Numbered from the stretch's first letter, positions 8,493 through 18,380 are shown. The stretch: 64,000 nt of DNA from Paenibacillus xylaniclasticus (GCF_004001065.1 NZ_BIML01000002.1:62001-126000), one strand, 5' to 3'. Program-made: numbers and translations. Notes: generated by a model from the letters alone, not told the origin.

Positions 8493-11400
8493 TTAAACAC
8501 TCGACATGGACGGCTGTGCAGCTGATGCTGCCAGTTCGCTCTCGCCTTGCAGCGAATGGAGCCCAGACAACAGCTCCGTTAGCTGCTGCAGATCACTGCC
8601 ATCCTGCAGCGAAGCTAGCAAGCCGTCAGCGTATGAACGGGCTTCCTCAGCCAGCTTCGCGCTACATACGGCAGCCGATTGACGCAGACGGTCGGCATAA
8701 ATAGCGTTCCATTCTGCTGCAGCCTGCTCCGACCAACGCTTAAGCGGCTCCGCAAGCAGTGCCTCAATATCAGCACGCATTGCCGCTTTACCATTTCCTT
8801 CGAAGAAATGCCGCGGTGACTTGAACCGGCTCCAGAACCATTTGGCGTCGATGGAGCCTGCATTCCAGTATGAGTCTCCCCGTTCTTCAGCGTCCCATTC
8901 AAACTTCGAATAGGCGGAAGCTTCGAATCCGGACAGCAGCTCGGCCAGCTCGCTGGACGTCCGTTCGTATCTTTCTTTCAATACGGCATTCAGCGTATTG
9001 TCCATACGAAGCGTTGTCGCTTGCAGCTCCTGTGCAAGCTCGACGGCCAGCTGGCGATCAAGCTCCAGCCAGGACGTCCAGAGCGCCTTACGTAGATCAC
9101 GTCCGTCGTCGCGGAGCGTTGACGGGTTAAATGCAAAGTTATAAAACTCGCCAAACCGTAAACCGATTCGCTGCAGAACATAGAATAGAAGCTCTTCCAG
9201 TTCACGCTTAAGCCGGTCATACTGCAAATCGGCAAGCTCATTAAGCGAAGCGGCGGAAGCCGCTGCGCGCTGCGCCGCATCAGCTACACGCTCACGCTGC
9301 GCCGCGCGGTCAGCCGCGCTGCCACGGGCCGACTCAATCCAGCCGCCTACTTGCGATATGGTGCGCGCAATATCGCGGTCGGCCGACTCGACCGCCATTC
9401 GACCTAGATCGTCACGAATGAACGCCGTGAACGACTGCTCGAATGCCGCGATCCCCGACTGCGCAAGTGCTTCATCATTACCATCTTGCTTAGCATCAAG
9501 CGCCTGCAGACTCGATACCGGATATAAGCGTGGGAAGCGAATGCCGTGCTGCAGCAAATTATCAGCGACGTGCTTCAGTACGCCGTTCAATTCGTCTTGA
9601 GAAGACGCAAGGTCTGCTGCATTGACGAGGAAGAACATTTTATCGAGCTCTAATTGATCCTTCACGCGGCCAAGCTGCATCAAGAACTGGCGGTCGGCTT
9701 GCGAGAAGGCATGGTTATAATAGGTAACGAACAATACTGCATCTGCGTTCTTAATATAATTGAACGCGACGCCGGTATGCCGAGCATTGACCGAATCGGC
9801 TCCTGGCGTATCGACAAGTACAATCCCCGCATCCGTAAGCGGGCAGCTGTAATACAGCTCAATCTCCGCAACGAAGCAAGAACGGGATTCTTCTGCGACG
9901 AACCGACGGTATTCCGCCTCATCGACAGACAGCACCTCACCCAGACGAGCCGAATAACTGTCCCAGCCTTTTTCAGCAGCCTTCAAGAAGCTGTAATGCG
10001 GCCGTCCACCCGCCTGTACCGCTTCTGGGCGCAGCGAAGCAATTCGGCGCAGCAGCGCTGACTCATCCGTTGGAAGGTCTGTCTCGCCAAGCAACGACAA
10101 GGAATAACGTAGATCGTCCAGCATGCCGTCCTTCGGCTTCATAACGACGCGGGCGCTGCCGTGCGGCTGCGACCCGGTCGGCGGCACGATCCGGTTGATC
10201 GCGGCTGTAGTCGGATTAGGAGACACCGGTAGCGCCGGCGAGCCGATCAGTGCGTTGGCGAGCGACGATTTGCCTGCGCTGAATGCCCCGAACAGCGCTA
10301 TCGTGAACCGGCTACTCTGCAGCCGGTCCGCTTTCTCGCGCATCGCGCGAGCAGCCGCGCCAAGTGATGCGTGCGGCTCAATTAGCGCCGCAGCGCTGCG
10401 CAAGCGCGCAGCCGCCTGGCGCTGCGGCGCGAACGCCGCGCCGCCTGCAAGCGCGTCTGCCGGCTGCGCCGGCACGCTTGCAGCGCCGCGCACTACGGCG
10501 CTTGCGCCCGCTCGGGGCGCCGTAGCGACAGCTTTCGGCTGCGCAGAAGCACTAGCACTCGCAGCGCTAGGCGGGTCAGCGACGGCGCGCGGTTTATCTG
10601 CTGCAGGCGCCGGCAGCGACGGCGCAGCCGGCTTCGGCGGCAGCAGCGACGACAGCGCAGCCGCTTCATCGCTAAGACGCTGCGCGATCGCCTCAACCTT
10701 GGCCAGCGCCTCCGCACGCGAGCCAAGCTCGCGCAGCTCCTCCTCTGCCTGCTGAGCTGCAGCCTTGCTGTCTACCGCAGATATTTCCGCAATGTCATCG
10801 ATTAGCGGATATGCGAGCTGACGATACGCCGCTTTCACGTCAGATGCAATATCGCGGCTGTACGTCATCGTATATTCGTTACCGAACGAAGCGCCTTTAT
10901 TCACGCGGCTCGTCAGCCATTCCGCCGTCGGTGACCATACGATACCAGCAAGTCGCTCGGCAATTTGATCGTCCGGTACGCCGGCACGATCATAAGCTTT
11001 GCGCAGCAGCTCGTTCAAATGCCATTCAATCGCTGATTTCACAACCGATTCGAACTCCGTACGGAACTGCTCCAGCCGACGTTCCTTCTCCGCAGCCGTC
11101 TTCGCTCCAGCGAACAGAAGCCCTGCCTTGAAGCCCGGCTTGCAGCTTTCTAGAAATGCATGTGCTATGTCGCGCAGCGAAGCAGGAGTAATGATCGCGC
11201 TGTCGAGCAATGACTGTACCTCAGCCCGAAGCGACAACCGAATCCGTTCCGGCTCATTACGTAGCTCCTCCAACCGGTCTTTCAGCGATTGAATCGTCTC
11301 TCGCAGCTCTGCTGCACCCGCTTCACCGCCCGCTTCTTCGATATAACGCTGCCGATCTGGCTCGGCCAGCTCCTCCTGCCGCTTCGCATGAACGCCGGTC

Positions 11401-12248
11401 AGATGGCGCAGTGAAGCCGATATGCTCCATTCCGCCAGTGGTTCACGGACTTCCGCCAGCTTGCGCATCAAGCCGAGCAGCGATTCATATTCATTGTGCG
11501 GATGATTCGGTTCCCGCATCGTGATATAGAGAATTCCGGCCGGCTCCAAATGCCAGTTCGCGAACGCTTGCTCAACACTATCCTTATATTCTTCGAACGG
11601 AAGCTCACGCTCCCGGTGCTTATCGATCTGGTTTACGACGAGATAAAGCGGTTTGCCCCAATCCTTCAATTCCTTCGCGAAAGTAAAATTAATCTCAGAC
11701 TGAACGTGATTGTAATCCATTACATAGAACACAACGTCAGCCAAATGGAGCGCTGACTCCGTCGCCTGCTTATGCGCATCATCTGTCGAATCGATACCTG
11801 GTGTATCAAGCAGTACAATATCATTTCCGAGCGCTTCAGATGGATAGACAATCTGAACGGTCATATACTTTGCTCCGTCGATACAATACCGGTTCAAATG
11901 CTCCAGTTCCGAGGTTGGAAGCTCCACGGCCTCCGTCCGCCCATCATCTGTCATTTGCGTGATCGTGACGGAAGCCTTCTCCCCGCCTTCGATCGAGACA
12001 ACGTTCGCACTCGTCGGAATCGGATTCGTCGGCAGCAATTGCGCGCCGCAAATCCGGTTTACTAGCGTCGACTTCCCTGCCGAGAAGTGGCCGCAGAACG
12101 CAATCGTCAGCTTTCCGCTCTCTCGCTTCGACGCCAGCTCCTTCAGTTTCTCTAACGTGCTTTCATCCCCAGATGGAGCAATCGCTTGGCACAGCCGCGA
12201 GATTGATTCCATCCATTTACTCGCTTTCGTCTCCGTCATATGACTCAT
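8493..12248 (-). CDS. Tandem bacterial dynamin-like GTPase (DynA type)
   Basis: This 1251-residue protein contains two complete dynamin modules in one chain, as in Bacillus subtilis DynA, which binds and tethers membranes and protects against membrane stress. Module 1 has the P-loop GHFSAGKSTL near residue 50, DTPGIDST and the NQID specificity motif. An Ala/Pro-rich linker lies near residues 555-640. Module 2 has FGAFSAGKSSLANAL near residue 665, DTPGADSV and NAAD. Long helical stalk regions follow each GTPase. The start at 12248 (MSHMTET) is preceded by GGGAG at correct spacing; the open frame extends 16 codons further without a site. The linker DNA (about 10380-10650) is markedly GC-rich compared with its surroundings. 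Confidence 0.9.
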   Translation of the reverse strand: MSHMTETKASKWMESISRLCQAIAPSGDESTLEKLKELASKRESGKLTIAFCGHFSAGKSTLVNRICGAQLLPTNPIPTSANVVSIEGGEKASVTITQMTDDGRTEAVELPTSELEHLNRYCIDGAKYMTVQIVYPSEALGNDIVLLDTPGIDSTDDAHKQATESALHLADVVFYVMDYNHVQSEINFTFAKELKDWGKPLYLVVNQIDKHRERELPFEEYKDSVEQAFANWHLEPAGILYITMREPNHPHNEYESLLGLMRKLAEVREPLAEWSISASLRHLTGVHAKRQEELAEPDRQRYIEEAGGEAGAAELRETIQSLKDRLEELRNEPERIRLSLRAEVQSLLDSAIITPASLRDIAHAFLESCKPGFKAGLLFAGAKTAAEKERRLEQFRTEFESVVKSAIEWHLNELLRKAYDRAGVPDDQIAERLAGIVWSPTAEWLTSRVNKGASFGNEYTMTYSRDIASDVKAAYRQLAYPLIDDIAEISAVDSKAAAQQAEEELRELGSRAEALAKVEAIAQRLSDEAAALSSLLPPKPAAPSLPAPAADKPRAVADPPSAASASASAQPKAVATAPRAGASAVVRGAASVPAQPADALAGGAAFAPQRQAAARLRSAAALIEPHASLGAAARAMREKADRLQSSRFTIALFGAFSAGKSSLANALIGSPALPVSPNPTTAAINRIVPPTGSQPHGSARVVMKPKDGMLDDLRYSLSLLGETDLPTDESALLRRIASLRPEAVQAGGRPHYSFLKAAEKGWDSYSARLGEVLSVDEAEYRRFVAEESRSCFVAEIELYYSCPLTDAGIVLVDTPGADSVNARHTGVAFNYIKNADAVLFVTYYNHAFSQADRQFLMQLGRVKDQLELDKMFFLVNAADLASSQDELNGVLKHVADNLLQHGIRFPRLYPVSSLQALDAKQDGNDEALAQSGIAAFEQSFTAFIRDDLGRMAVESADRDIARTISQVGGWIESARGSAADRAAQRERVADAAQRAAASAASLNELADLQYDRLKRELEELLFYVLQRIGLRFGEFYNFAFNPSTLRDDGRDLRKALWTSWLELDRQLAVELAQELQATTLRMDNTLNAVLKERYERTSSELAELLSGFEASAYSKFEWDAEERGDSYWNAGSIDAKWFWSRFKSPRHFFEGNGKAAMRADIEALLAEPLKRWSEQAAAEWNAIYADRLRQSAAVCSAKLAEEARSYADGLLASLQDGSDLQQLTELLSGLHSLQGESELAASAAQPSMSSV

Positions 12249-12365
12249 CGGTTTCTCCCACTTTCCAGTACAGCCGCATATACAGCTGACTACCAATCTG
12301 CAGTCTATTCATTATCTATAGATTCTCGTAAGCCTGCCTCATCGACACCACATCATGAGCAACGT

Positions 12366-13073
12366 TCAGCCTTGTTTGGCAGTCTGGCGTGTGCCTGTCT
12401 TTGGCAGCTTCTTCGTACGGGCAGCCGTTGACGGCTTCATTCTTCTCGCGCCTTCCCTACATATGTCCAGTAGAGGACAAATATCGCACTTCGGCTGCTG
12501 TGCCTTGCAATGATATCGTCCAAAAAAGATTAGAGTATGATGAGTCTGCGTCCACATCTCCCTTGGGACCAGCTTCATCAGCTTCTTCTCGACCTCAAGT
12601 ACGGAATCGTCCGGCTTCGCGATGCTTAGACGTTTGGAAACACGCTCCACATGGGTATCCACGGCAATAGCTGGCACACCAAATGCGTTCGACACCACGA
12701 CATTCGCAGTTTTGCGTCCGACTCCAGGCAGCTCCGTCAGCTGCTCATGCGTCCTTGGCACATCTCCGCCGTACTTATCAATTAGAATACGGCACAGCTT
12801 CTGAATGTTGGATGCTTTACTTCTGAACAAGCCGATCCGCTTAATATCCTGCTCCAGTTCCTCAAGCGGTACGGCCAAATAATCTTCAGGCCGCTTATAT
12901 TTTTGGAACAAATCGGTGGTTACTTTATTCACCGTCTCATCGGTGCATTGTGCGGACAACAACACGGCAATCGTCAGCTCGAACGGATTACTGTGATTCA
13001 GTTCGCAATGCGCGTCCGGGAACATCGCCGTCAATTCATCCAATATTCGCGCCATTCGCTCCTTTGCCTTCAT
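12366..13073 (-). CDS. nth: Endonuclease III (DNA glycosylase/AP lyase)
   Basis: Nth removes oxidized pyrimidines and cleaves AP sites in base-excision repair. The 235-residue protein has the helix-hairpin-helix LPGVGRKTANVV near residue 114, with the catalytic lysine. The catalytic aspartate lies in AIAVDTHVERVSKRL, and the C-terminal 4Fe-4S ligands have C-x6-C-x2-C-x5-C spacing (CKAQQPKCDICPLLDIC). The start at 13073 (MKAKERM) has GGGGAG 9 nt upstream; the longer frame to 13142 lacks one. In B. subtilis nth directly follows dnaD. Here dnaD is about 22 kb away, so the local order has been rearranged or filled. A basic tail follows the Fe-S cluster. Confidence 0.95.
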   Translation of the reverse strand: MKAKERMARILDELTAMFPDAHCELNHSNPFELTIAVLLSAQCTDETVNKVTTDLFQKYKRPEDYLAVPLEELEQDIKRIGLFRSKASNIQKLCRILIDKYGGDVPRTHEQLTELPGVGRKTANVVVSNAFGVPAIAVDTHVERVSKRLSIAKPDDSVLEVEKKLMKLVPREMWTQTHHTLIFFGRYHCKAQQPKCDICPLLDICREGARRMKPSTAARTKKLPKTGTRQTAKQG

Positions 13074-13190
13074 CCTGCGTCTCTCCCCAATGCATAAACC
13101 TCTAATGAACAAAAGTGTAGCGAAAAATGTCGTGACGCGCAACCGATTATCCGGTATATTCCAGCAGGATAAATGACTTATTCAAAACAA

Positions 13191-13233
13191 AAAACCTTTC
13201 GGAATACCGCGGTGAGCGAATACCGAAAGGTTT
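13191..13233 (-). terminator. Intrinsic terminator after the SLH-domain gene
   Basis: On the minus strand AAACCTTTCGG pairs with CCGAAAGGTTT, helped by an inner GTATTC-like repeat, and a T-run follows. It lies just downstream of the stop codon at 13248 and closes the proposed amidase-GerMN-SLH transcript. Confidence 0.82.
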
Positions 13234-13247
13234 GAACGATTTCAGTA

Positions 13248-15977
13248 CTATTGAATTTTCTCAATCTCAACCAGCTTGTCTTCATAATAATAGAATACAA
13301 GCTTATCGCCGTCAGCAAGCGATTGTGGTGTAATTGCGTTACCATTTGACGTTAATGCAACATCGCTGAGTGGGAATTTATAATTCTCGTCATTAATGCT
13401 GGCTCTCTTCGTCTGCAGCGTATTAGTTGCTGCGTCAAACTTCCAGAATTTCTTCTGCACCGACTTCAGAACGGTAATAAGCACATTATTCGTCACGTCT
13501 TTACGCAATTCAACACGATCACCAGCCTGCAGAGCAGAGAAGACAGTTGAAGAAACGTTGTCCCTTACAATTTTATAGCTCTCTCCGAGTGGAATCGATG
13601 TCGTACCGCCTTTATAGTCGCTCAGTGTGACTTGAGCAGCATCAACAGCACGTACCGTACCAACAGTTACCGCAACCCGATTAATGCTCGTAGGCGTCGT
13701 ACCTGAGAACACAACATTCACCGCACTGCCTACGGCCAAGCTGCCAAGCGTAATTTTGTTGCCGGATTCGTTAAGCATCTCCGTCCCATATACGCTATAC
13801 TCGGTCACTTCGTTCGTATTCACATCACGCAGCGCAATTCGATAATTACTAAGGTTGACCGATGTAACCTTCATCTGAACTTTACGGGATACTTGGATGT
13901 TAACAACTTTATCCTGTTCCTGATTCATGTAGACCGTCACTTCATCCCCGTTCTGAACATCGGACAAAGTGGCATTATTTTTTCCGTAAAGGTTGACAGA
14001 TGGCGTCTGAATTGGAAGTGTCAATAAGCTGCCGTTAACGGATAACGTAATCTTAGCAGTAGATGAATTGATCGATACTACCGTGCCGGTATAACGATAC
14101 GCTAACTGAATCTTCACGATCGACTCACCGGTATAAGTTAGCGTAACTTTACGTCCCTTCGCTAGCATGCCGTTATTGATAGCCGACTCAATCGTGTATG
14201 GTACCCCGTTGTTATCGATTTGGCTGTTCGCGGTAAATTTAAGCGTTCGTGGTTCACCCTTGCCATCAACAACTAGCAATATTTTGAGATCGGCATCATA
14301 GTTCCGAATCTCTACGCCTGCGGCCATTTCTACTTTACGATTCGTGACGGTGACCTTCGTCACTTGATCAGTTTCATTAACCGTTATATCGAGCTCGTCC
14401 CCTTGCTGGAGGTCGGACATCGTTGCTGTTGGCAAGCCCTCTATATAGACGACCGTCGCATCAGTAATCGACTTCGTAATATATTTCTTATCTTTCATAT
14501 ACGTTAACGTGCCGCTATCTGATTTGTAGTACTCACCGGAATCGTGCAATAGTACAGCCCCGCTGACTACATCGATTCTCGTAACGACATTGTCCTTAAT
14601 GACATAATTGATTTTATCGCCGGGCTTAATATCTTGAACCGTCTTCAGCACGGTGCTGCCAGAAGTTAAGAATACATCTGGAGCGACATCCCATGTCTCA
14701 TCTGACGTTCCATTGTTCACGATGATCGAGGTACTGCTGATCGTTCTGACTGTGCCGCTGTCCGTCTTATCGACCGACTGTGCAGGAACCTCCGTCACCT
14801 GAACTGCAATCGCCATAGGAGATGGTCGGAACGTATCCCGAGTGATGCTCACCTTCGAATTATTAGCCACTTCATTCAAAGATATGAGATTCCCATTCCC
14901 ATCCTTAACCTGCAGCGTTTCATCGTAAGCAATCTCGACAGGCGCATCCTTCCAGATATAAAGCTTCTTCGTAGCAGCATTAAAATTAATAAAAGAACCG
15001 CTTATCGTCTCGACCTTCTGTTCATCGTTCACTTGCTCAACGTACTGAGCTTTACCGTCCTTCACAATAACGAGTACACGCGCATAATAGATGAGTTCAC
15101 TCTCAGCCATAAACAGCTCTGATCCGATACGAGAATACAGCGTATTCGCCGCTGTAGCATAAGTCTGAACTCCATTCGAAGTATAAAGCTGGATCGAACC
15201 GTTGCCAGCGAAAGTAAGAATGCCTTCCGTCTGACCTTCATATTGAACCGGGAACTGCGATTCTGCGCGACTGAGCAGCGTGGCCATCATCGCCCGGTTC
15301 ACTACGCCCTTCGGATCGAACTTATTGCCAGCGAGTCCATTAACCAAATTAAGCGAAACTGCGGTATGGATATATCCAGCGTATCCTTCACCTACTTTCG
15401 CTGTATCCGCAAAGGTAAGAGGCTGGTTCGCAGCAGCCTTTGCTTCAGCGCTCTTGCCAATTGCGTTTACAATCAGCTTCGTTACCCATTCGCGCGATGC
15501 TTTGCTGCTGCCCCAAGCCGTTCCCGCTTCTTGGTCGGCAATACCGAACTGTTCATTCTGGTCGATTAACCCTTTCTCAAACGCTAGAACGACATATGGC
15601 ACAAAATAGTTATCCACTTTGAACGATGATGGAAATACGACCGTCTCATTGCGATTCAACTCTCCCTCAAGACCGGCAAACCGTATCGCCATCACGATTG
15701 CTTCTTGTCGAGAAACACTGTCTGAAGGCCGAAATAAACCATTGTTGCCAACGATAATATTCTGTAATGCAAGCTTAGCTATATGCTTCTCCGCCCAGTG
15801 TCCCGCTTTCACGTCGGTGAATGGCGTCTTGACTGCTGCTGAGGACGATTCGACGACATTAGCAGTAGAAGCCGTGTCATACGGAACAACAGATTGTGCC
15901 GACACCGTTCCACCTGCAGCAATCGACAGCGCAAGCAGCCAAGCTGAAGCTTTAAATGACTTGGAATTGTATACCAT
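13248..15977 (-). CDS. Secreted S-layer-homology (SLH) domain protein
   Basis: This 909-residue exported protein has a signal peptide (residues 1-28, ending near VSAQS). SLH modules follow: FTDVKAGHWAEKHIAKLA with FRPSDSVSRQEAIVMAIRF near residues 50-105, then two more, the last with FDPKGVVNRAMMATLLSRA. SLH modules anchor proteins to pyruvylated secondary wall polymer. The rest, about 650 residues, is built of repeated beta-rich units with phrases such as DELDITVNETDQVTKV and GDEVTVYMNQEQDKV. These recur about every 60-80 residues, suggesting a fibre-like or scaffolding role. No catalytic motif was seen. It is the last gene of a likely operon with a GerMN lipoprotein and an amidase. Confidence 0.88.
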   Translation of the reverse strand: MVYNSKSFKASAWLLALSIAAGGTVSAQSVVPYDTASTANVVESSSAAVKTPFTDVKAGHWAEKHIAKLALQNIIVGNNGLFRPSDSVSRQEAIVMAIRFAGLEGELNRNETVVFPSSFKVDNYFVPYVVLAFEKGLIDQNEQFGIADQEAGTAWGSSKASREWVTKLIVNAIGKSAEAKAAANQPLTFADTAKVGEGYAGYIHTAVSLNLVNGLAGNKFDPKGVVNRAMMATLLSRAESQFPVQYEGQTEGILTFAGNGSIQLYTSNGVQTYATAANTLYSRIGSELFMAESELIYYARVLVIVKDGKAQYVEQVNDEQKVETISGSFINFNAATKKLYIWKDAPVEIAYDETLQVKDGNGNLISLNEVANNSKVSITRDTFRPSPMAIAVQVTEVPAQSVDKTDSGTVRTISSTSIIVNNGTSDETWDVAPDVFLTSGSTVLKTVQDIKPGDKINYVIKDNVVTRIDVVSGAVLLHDSGEYYKSDSGTLTYMKDKKYITKSITDATVVYIEGLPTATMSDLQQGDELDITVNETDQVTKVTVTNRKVEMAAGVEIRNYDADLKILLVVDGKGEPRTLKFTANSQIDNNGVPYTIESAINNGMLAKGRKVTLTYTGESIVKIQLAYRYTGTVVSINSSTAKITLSVNGSLLTLPIQTPSVNLYGKNNATLSDVQNGDEVTVYMNQEQDKVVNIQVSRKVQMKVTSVNLSNYRIALRDVNTNEVTEYSVYGTEMLNESGNKITLGSLAVGSAVNVVFSGTTPTSINRVAVTVGTVRAVDAAQVTLSDYKGGTTSIPLGESYKIVRDNVSSTVFSALQAGDRVELRKDVTNNVLITVLKSVQKKFWKFDAATNTLQTKRASINDENYKFPLSDVALTSNGNAITPQSLADGDKLVFYYYEDKLVEIEKIQ

Positions 15978-16034
15978 GCAATTACAGCCTCCCCGATAGT
16001 TACAAATCGAAATTCTTGCTGATAGGTAATCCGC

Positions 16035-16607
16035 TTATTTTACGATTGGATGAGGCAGTTCTTCATGACCCATTAAGCTGTCCACCGCTTCTCCGTCTAC
16101 AAGCAGATCGATCGATTTGACGTCGTCAAACTGGAACATCGTTTTTTTCAGTGCCTCGAGAGCCATTACTTCTCCCGATGCACCGAGCCTAGAGCCTTCT
16201 GGCAAATGAATGTTGATCGTAACAACACCTTCCTTCAGCTCAGACGAAAGAAATTCCGCCTCGCTCCATAAAGATACCGCGTTCCCATCTCCTTGCTGCT
16301 GCAATGCATCCAGTGCAGCAGCAATTTTCTCCTGATCGGTGTCATATTCGATATCACGGCTTTGGTCAACAAGGACGGTCAGTTCCTCATCCGTCAAATA
16401 GACATGAATCGTTTGCCTTTGCTTAGACGTACGGTCTAGTTCACTTGACTGCGATTCAAATTGGCTGGTAGAAGCCCCCTGCTGCCTGTTAGCAGTGACA
16501 TTCTGATCATCCTTCGATTTGGCCCCGCATGCCGCAGTCGCGCTGATCAGCATAGCTCCAACGAGCAACAATCCCATCGTCTTACGTAAATGACGTAAAT
16601 GGCTCAT
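16035..16607 (-). CDS. GerMN-domain lipoprotein
   Basis: This 190-residue protein begins with a lipoprotein signal peptide whose cleavage site is at ATAAC (Cys near residue 27). A low-complexity Gln/Ser linker follows, and then a GerMN domain from about residue 70 (IHVYLTDEEL, DALQQQGDG, VVTINI, VMALEALKKTMFQFDDVKSI). GerMN domains occur in the spore germination protein GerM and in lipoproteins near sporulation or cell-wall genes. The ATG at 16607 is chosen over the GTG nine bases upstream because GAGGTG lies at the right distance. It follows the amidase gene by 13 bp and precedes the SLH gene, so a cell-wall role is likely. The exact function is unknown. Confidence 0.82.
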   Translation of the reverse strand: MSHLRHLRKTMGLLLVGAMLISATAACGAKSKDDQNVTANRQQGASTSQFESQSSELDRTSKQRQTIHVYLTDEELTVLVDQSRDIEYDTDQEKIAAALDALQQQGDGNAVSLWSEAEFLSSELKEGVVTINIHLPEGSRLGASGEVMALEALKKTMFQFDDVKSIDLLVDGEAVDSLMGHEELPHPIVK

Positions 16608-16620
16608 TCCGATCACCTCG

Positions 16621-18144
16621 TTAATTGAGCTTTAACTGCTCCTTTATGCCTGCAGCAACGGCGGCAGCGATTCTATTCTGTACTACAGGATCGAAAAGAG
16701 CTTTGCAATCCGACGCATTGGACAAATATCCGGATTCCAACAATATTGCTGGCATCGTCGTTTCACGAATGACTTTATAATTACCGATACGGACTCCATT
16801 GTTCTTAAGACCAGTAGCTGCGATTAAGTGCTTGTGCATAATTTCTGCGAATGCCTTTGAATCCTGCCTGTAATAATACGTTTCGGTTCCATTCGTTTTC
16901 GAAGAAGTAGAAGCGTTCGCATGAATCGATACGAAAGCGTCCGCTTTCAAGTTATTCGCAATCTTAACACGGTCGGACAACTCAGGATACGTATCGTCTA
17001 ACCGGGTATATGTAACTTGCAGCCGTTTGTCCTGATCCAAAATTTGTTTAACCTTCAGAACGATGCTTAAGTTAAACGTCTTCTCGTACGCACCAGCATA
17101 GCCTGCACCCGGGTCCTTGCCGCCGTGTCCTGCATCGATTACAACCTTATACACCTTCCCGTTATTCGTTCCTGTTGTCGTGCTAGGCTTCGAGGTGCTT
17201 GTACCAGTCGGCTGCTGTGTATTCGTATTGCCAGGCTGCGTATCCGTGTTGGTTACAGGTGCGTTGCCGTCATCCCAAACTGCGATTTGAATACGCCCTT
17301 CGCTTTCTGTCACTTCATAGGCGGCAGACTTGTTCAAATCCAGTACAACACGAAGCGTCGTCGGATTATCAGGGCCTACCGAATACCGGACTTGACTCAG
17401 GATGGTGTTGGAATCGATAAATATTTTACCAGCGGTCACGCCTTCAACAAACGCAGCATTAGGCATGTCGAGCACAATCCGATCCGGTCCTGTTAACGTG
17501 AACGCTTTGTTCGGCTTAATGACACCGTCGTATTCGATCACAACGCTCGAAGTTCCGTCGTATTGAATACTTTTAATGAAGCCTTGTACATTAGCTGGAA
17601 CTCCCACAGTACCCGTGCCCGTATTGCCGTTATCAGTGTTCGAGTCCGTAACACCATTCCCACTACCGTTGTCCGCACTGGCGTCGCTATCTGAAGGCGC
17701 AGCCTGATCAGCATATTTATACAGATGTACTGACTTCGTCGGAGAGTCGTAATATACCTGCAAGCCGAGTGTCTCCGCAACGAAACGGATTGGAACGAGC
17801 GTCACTGAGTTGAAAATTTTGGCCGTCATATCGAGCGGTACGGGATTACCATTGACGTTCGCAACCGGGCTATCGATCGTGAGCGATACCAAGTTCGTCT
17901 CATCATTAATATCCACACGCTTATCCGATTGGCTCCAATTAACATTGAATCCGAGACCTTCCGCAACGACTCTGACCGGAACAAGCGTAGATGATTGATA
18001 AATACGCGGTTGTTCGGTCGTTTCCAACTGCTTGCCGTTCAAATACAGCTTAGGCGTGACGGCAGCGGTAGCTGCTTGTCCAATCGCCGGAAACAGCGAA
18101 AAAATGAGTGACAACAACAGAGCAGCAACAACTAGCTTTCTCAT
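16621..18144 (-). CDS. N-acetylmuramoyl-L-alanine amidase with stalk and AMIN domains
   Basis: This secreted 507-residue peptidoglycan hydrolase has several parts in order. A signal peptide ends near IGQAATAA. A copper-amine-oxidase-like stalk domain (residues about 30-140) has two copies of the LVPVRVVAEGLGF/LVPIRFVAETLGL motif. An AMIN domain spans about residues 185-290. After a Thr/Asn-rich linker comes a C-terminal Amidase_3 zinc domain with VDAGHGGKDPGA (Zn His), SIHANAS (Zn His) and LLESGYLSN (catalytic Glu). The AMIN domain targets such enzymes to the envelope. It is the first gene of the proposed three-gene operon. An ECF-like promoter about 90 bp upstream would give cell-envelope-stress control. 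Confidence 0.92.
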   Translation of the reverse strand: MRKLVVAALLLSLIFSLFPAIGQAATAAVTPKLYLNGKQLETTEQPRIYQSSTLVPVRVVAEGLGFNVNWSQSDKRVDINDETNLVSLTIDSPVANVNGNPVPLDMTAKIFNSVTLVPIRFVAETLGLQVYYDSPTKSVHLYKYADQAAPSDSDASADNGSGNGVTDSNTDNGNTGTGTVGVPANVQGFIKSIQYDGTSSVVIEYDGVIKPNKAFTLTGPDRIVLDMPNAAFVEGVTAGKIFIDSNTILSQVRYSVGPDNPTTLRVVLDLNKSAAYEVTESEGRIQIAVWDDGNAPVTNTDTQPGNTNTQQPTGTSTSKPSTTTGTNNGKVYKVVIDAGHGGKDPGAGYAGAYEKTFNLSIVLKVKQILDQDKRLQVTYTRLDDTYPELSDRVKIANNLKADAFVSIHANASTSSKTNGTETYYYRQDSKAFAEIMHKHLIAATGLKNNGVRIGNYKVIRETTMPAILLESGYLSNASDCKALFDPVVQNRIAAAVAAGIKEQLKLN

Positions 18145-18232
18145 CTTTCACCTCTAAAACTATGTAATTGGATTGCCCGTAGCGAAATGCGCCTCAAAGA
18201 AACACAATTCTCCTATAACAGACTTAATATTA

Positions 18233-18257
18233 GACGCAATTCGACGGAAAAAGTTGC
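18233..18257 (-). promoter_or_regulatory. Candidate ECF-sigma promoter of the amidase operon
   Basis: On the minus strand GCAAC (18257-18253) is followed after exactly 16 nt by CGTC (18236-18233), with a T-rich stretch right after AAC. This is the AAC-N16-CGTC arrangement of extracytoplasmic-function sigma factor promoters in Bacillales. A weaker sigma-A match lies slightly downstream (TTGCGT and TATAGG with a 16-bp spacer, overlapping the CGTC element). No expression evidence is available. The gap 18145-18305 otherwise shows only two copies of an ATTCTCCT...TAGACGCAA sequence (about 18207-18239 and 18289-18307). Confidence 0.5.
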
Positions 18258-18305
18258 GTTCAGAGGTAAATGTTCTATCGAAATAATGATTCTCCTGCTA
18301 GACGC

Positions 18306-18352
18306 AAAAAAGCCCCGCACAAGCGCTAATCAAGCAGCTTATGCAGGGCTTC
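18306..18352 (-). terminator. Intrinsic terminator of leuCD
   Basis: On the minus strand AAGCCCTGCATAAGC pairs imperfectly with GCTTGTGCGGGGCTT around a short loop and is followed by TTTTTT. It starts about 28 bp after the leuD stop. Confidence 0.88.
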
Positions 18353-18380
18353 CTTATCAAGTAGTTAGATGCGTACTTAT

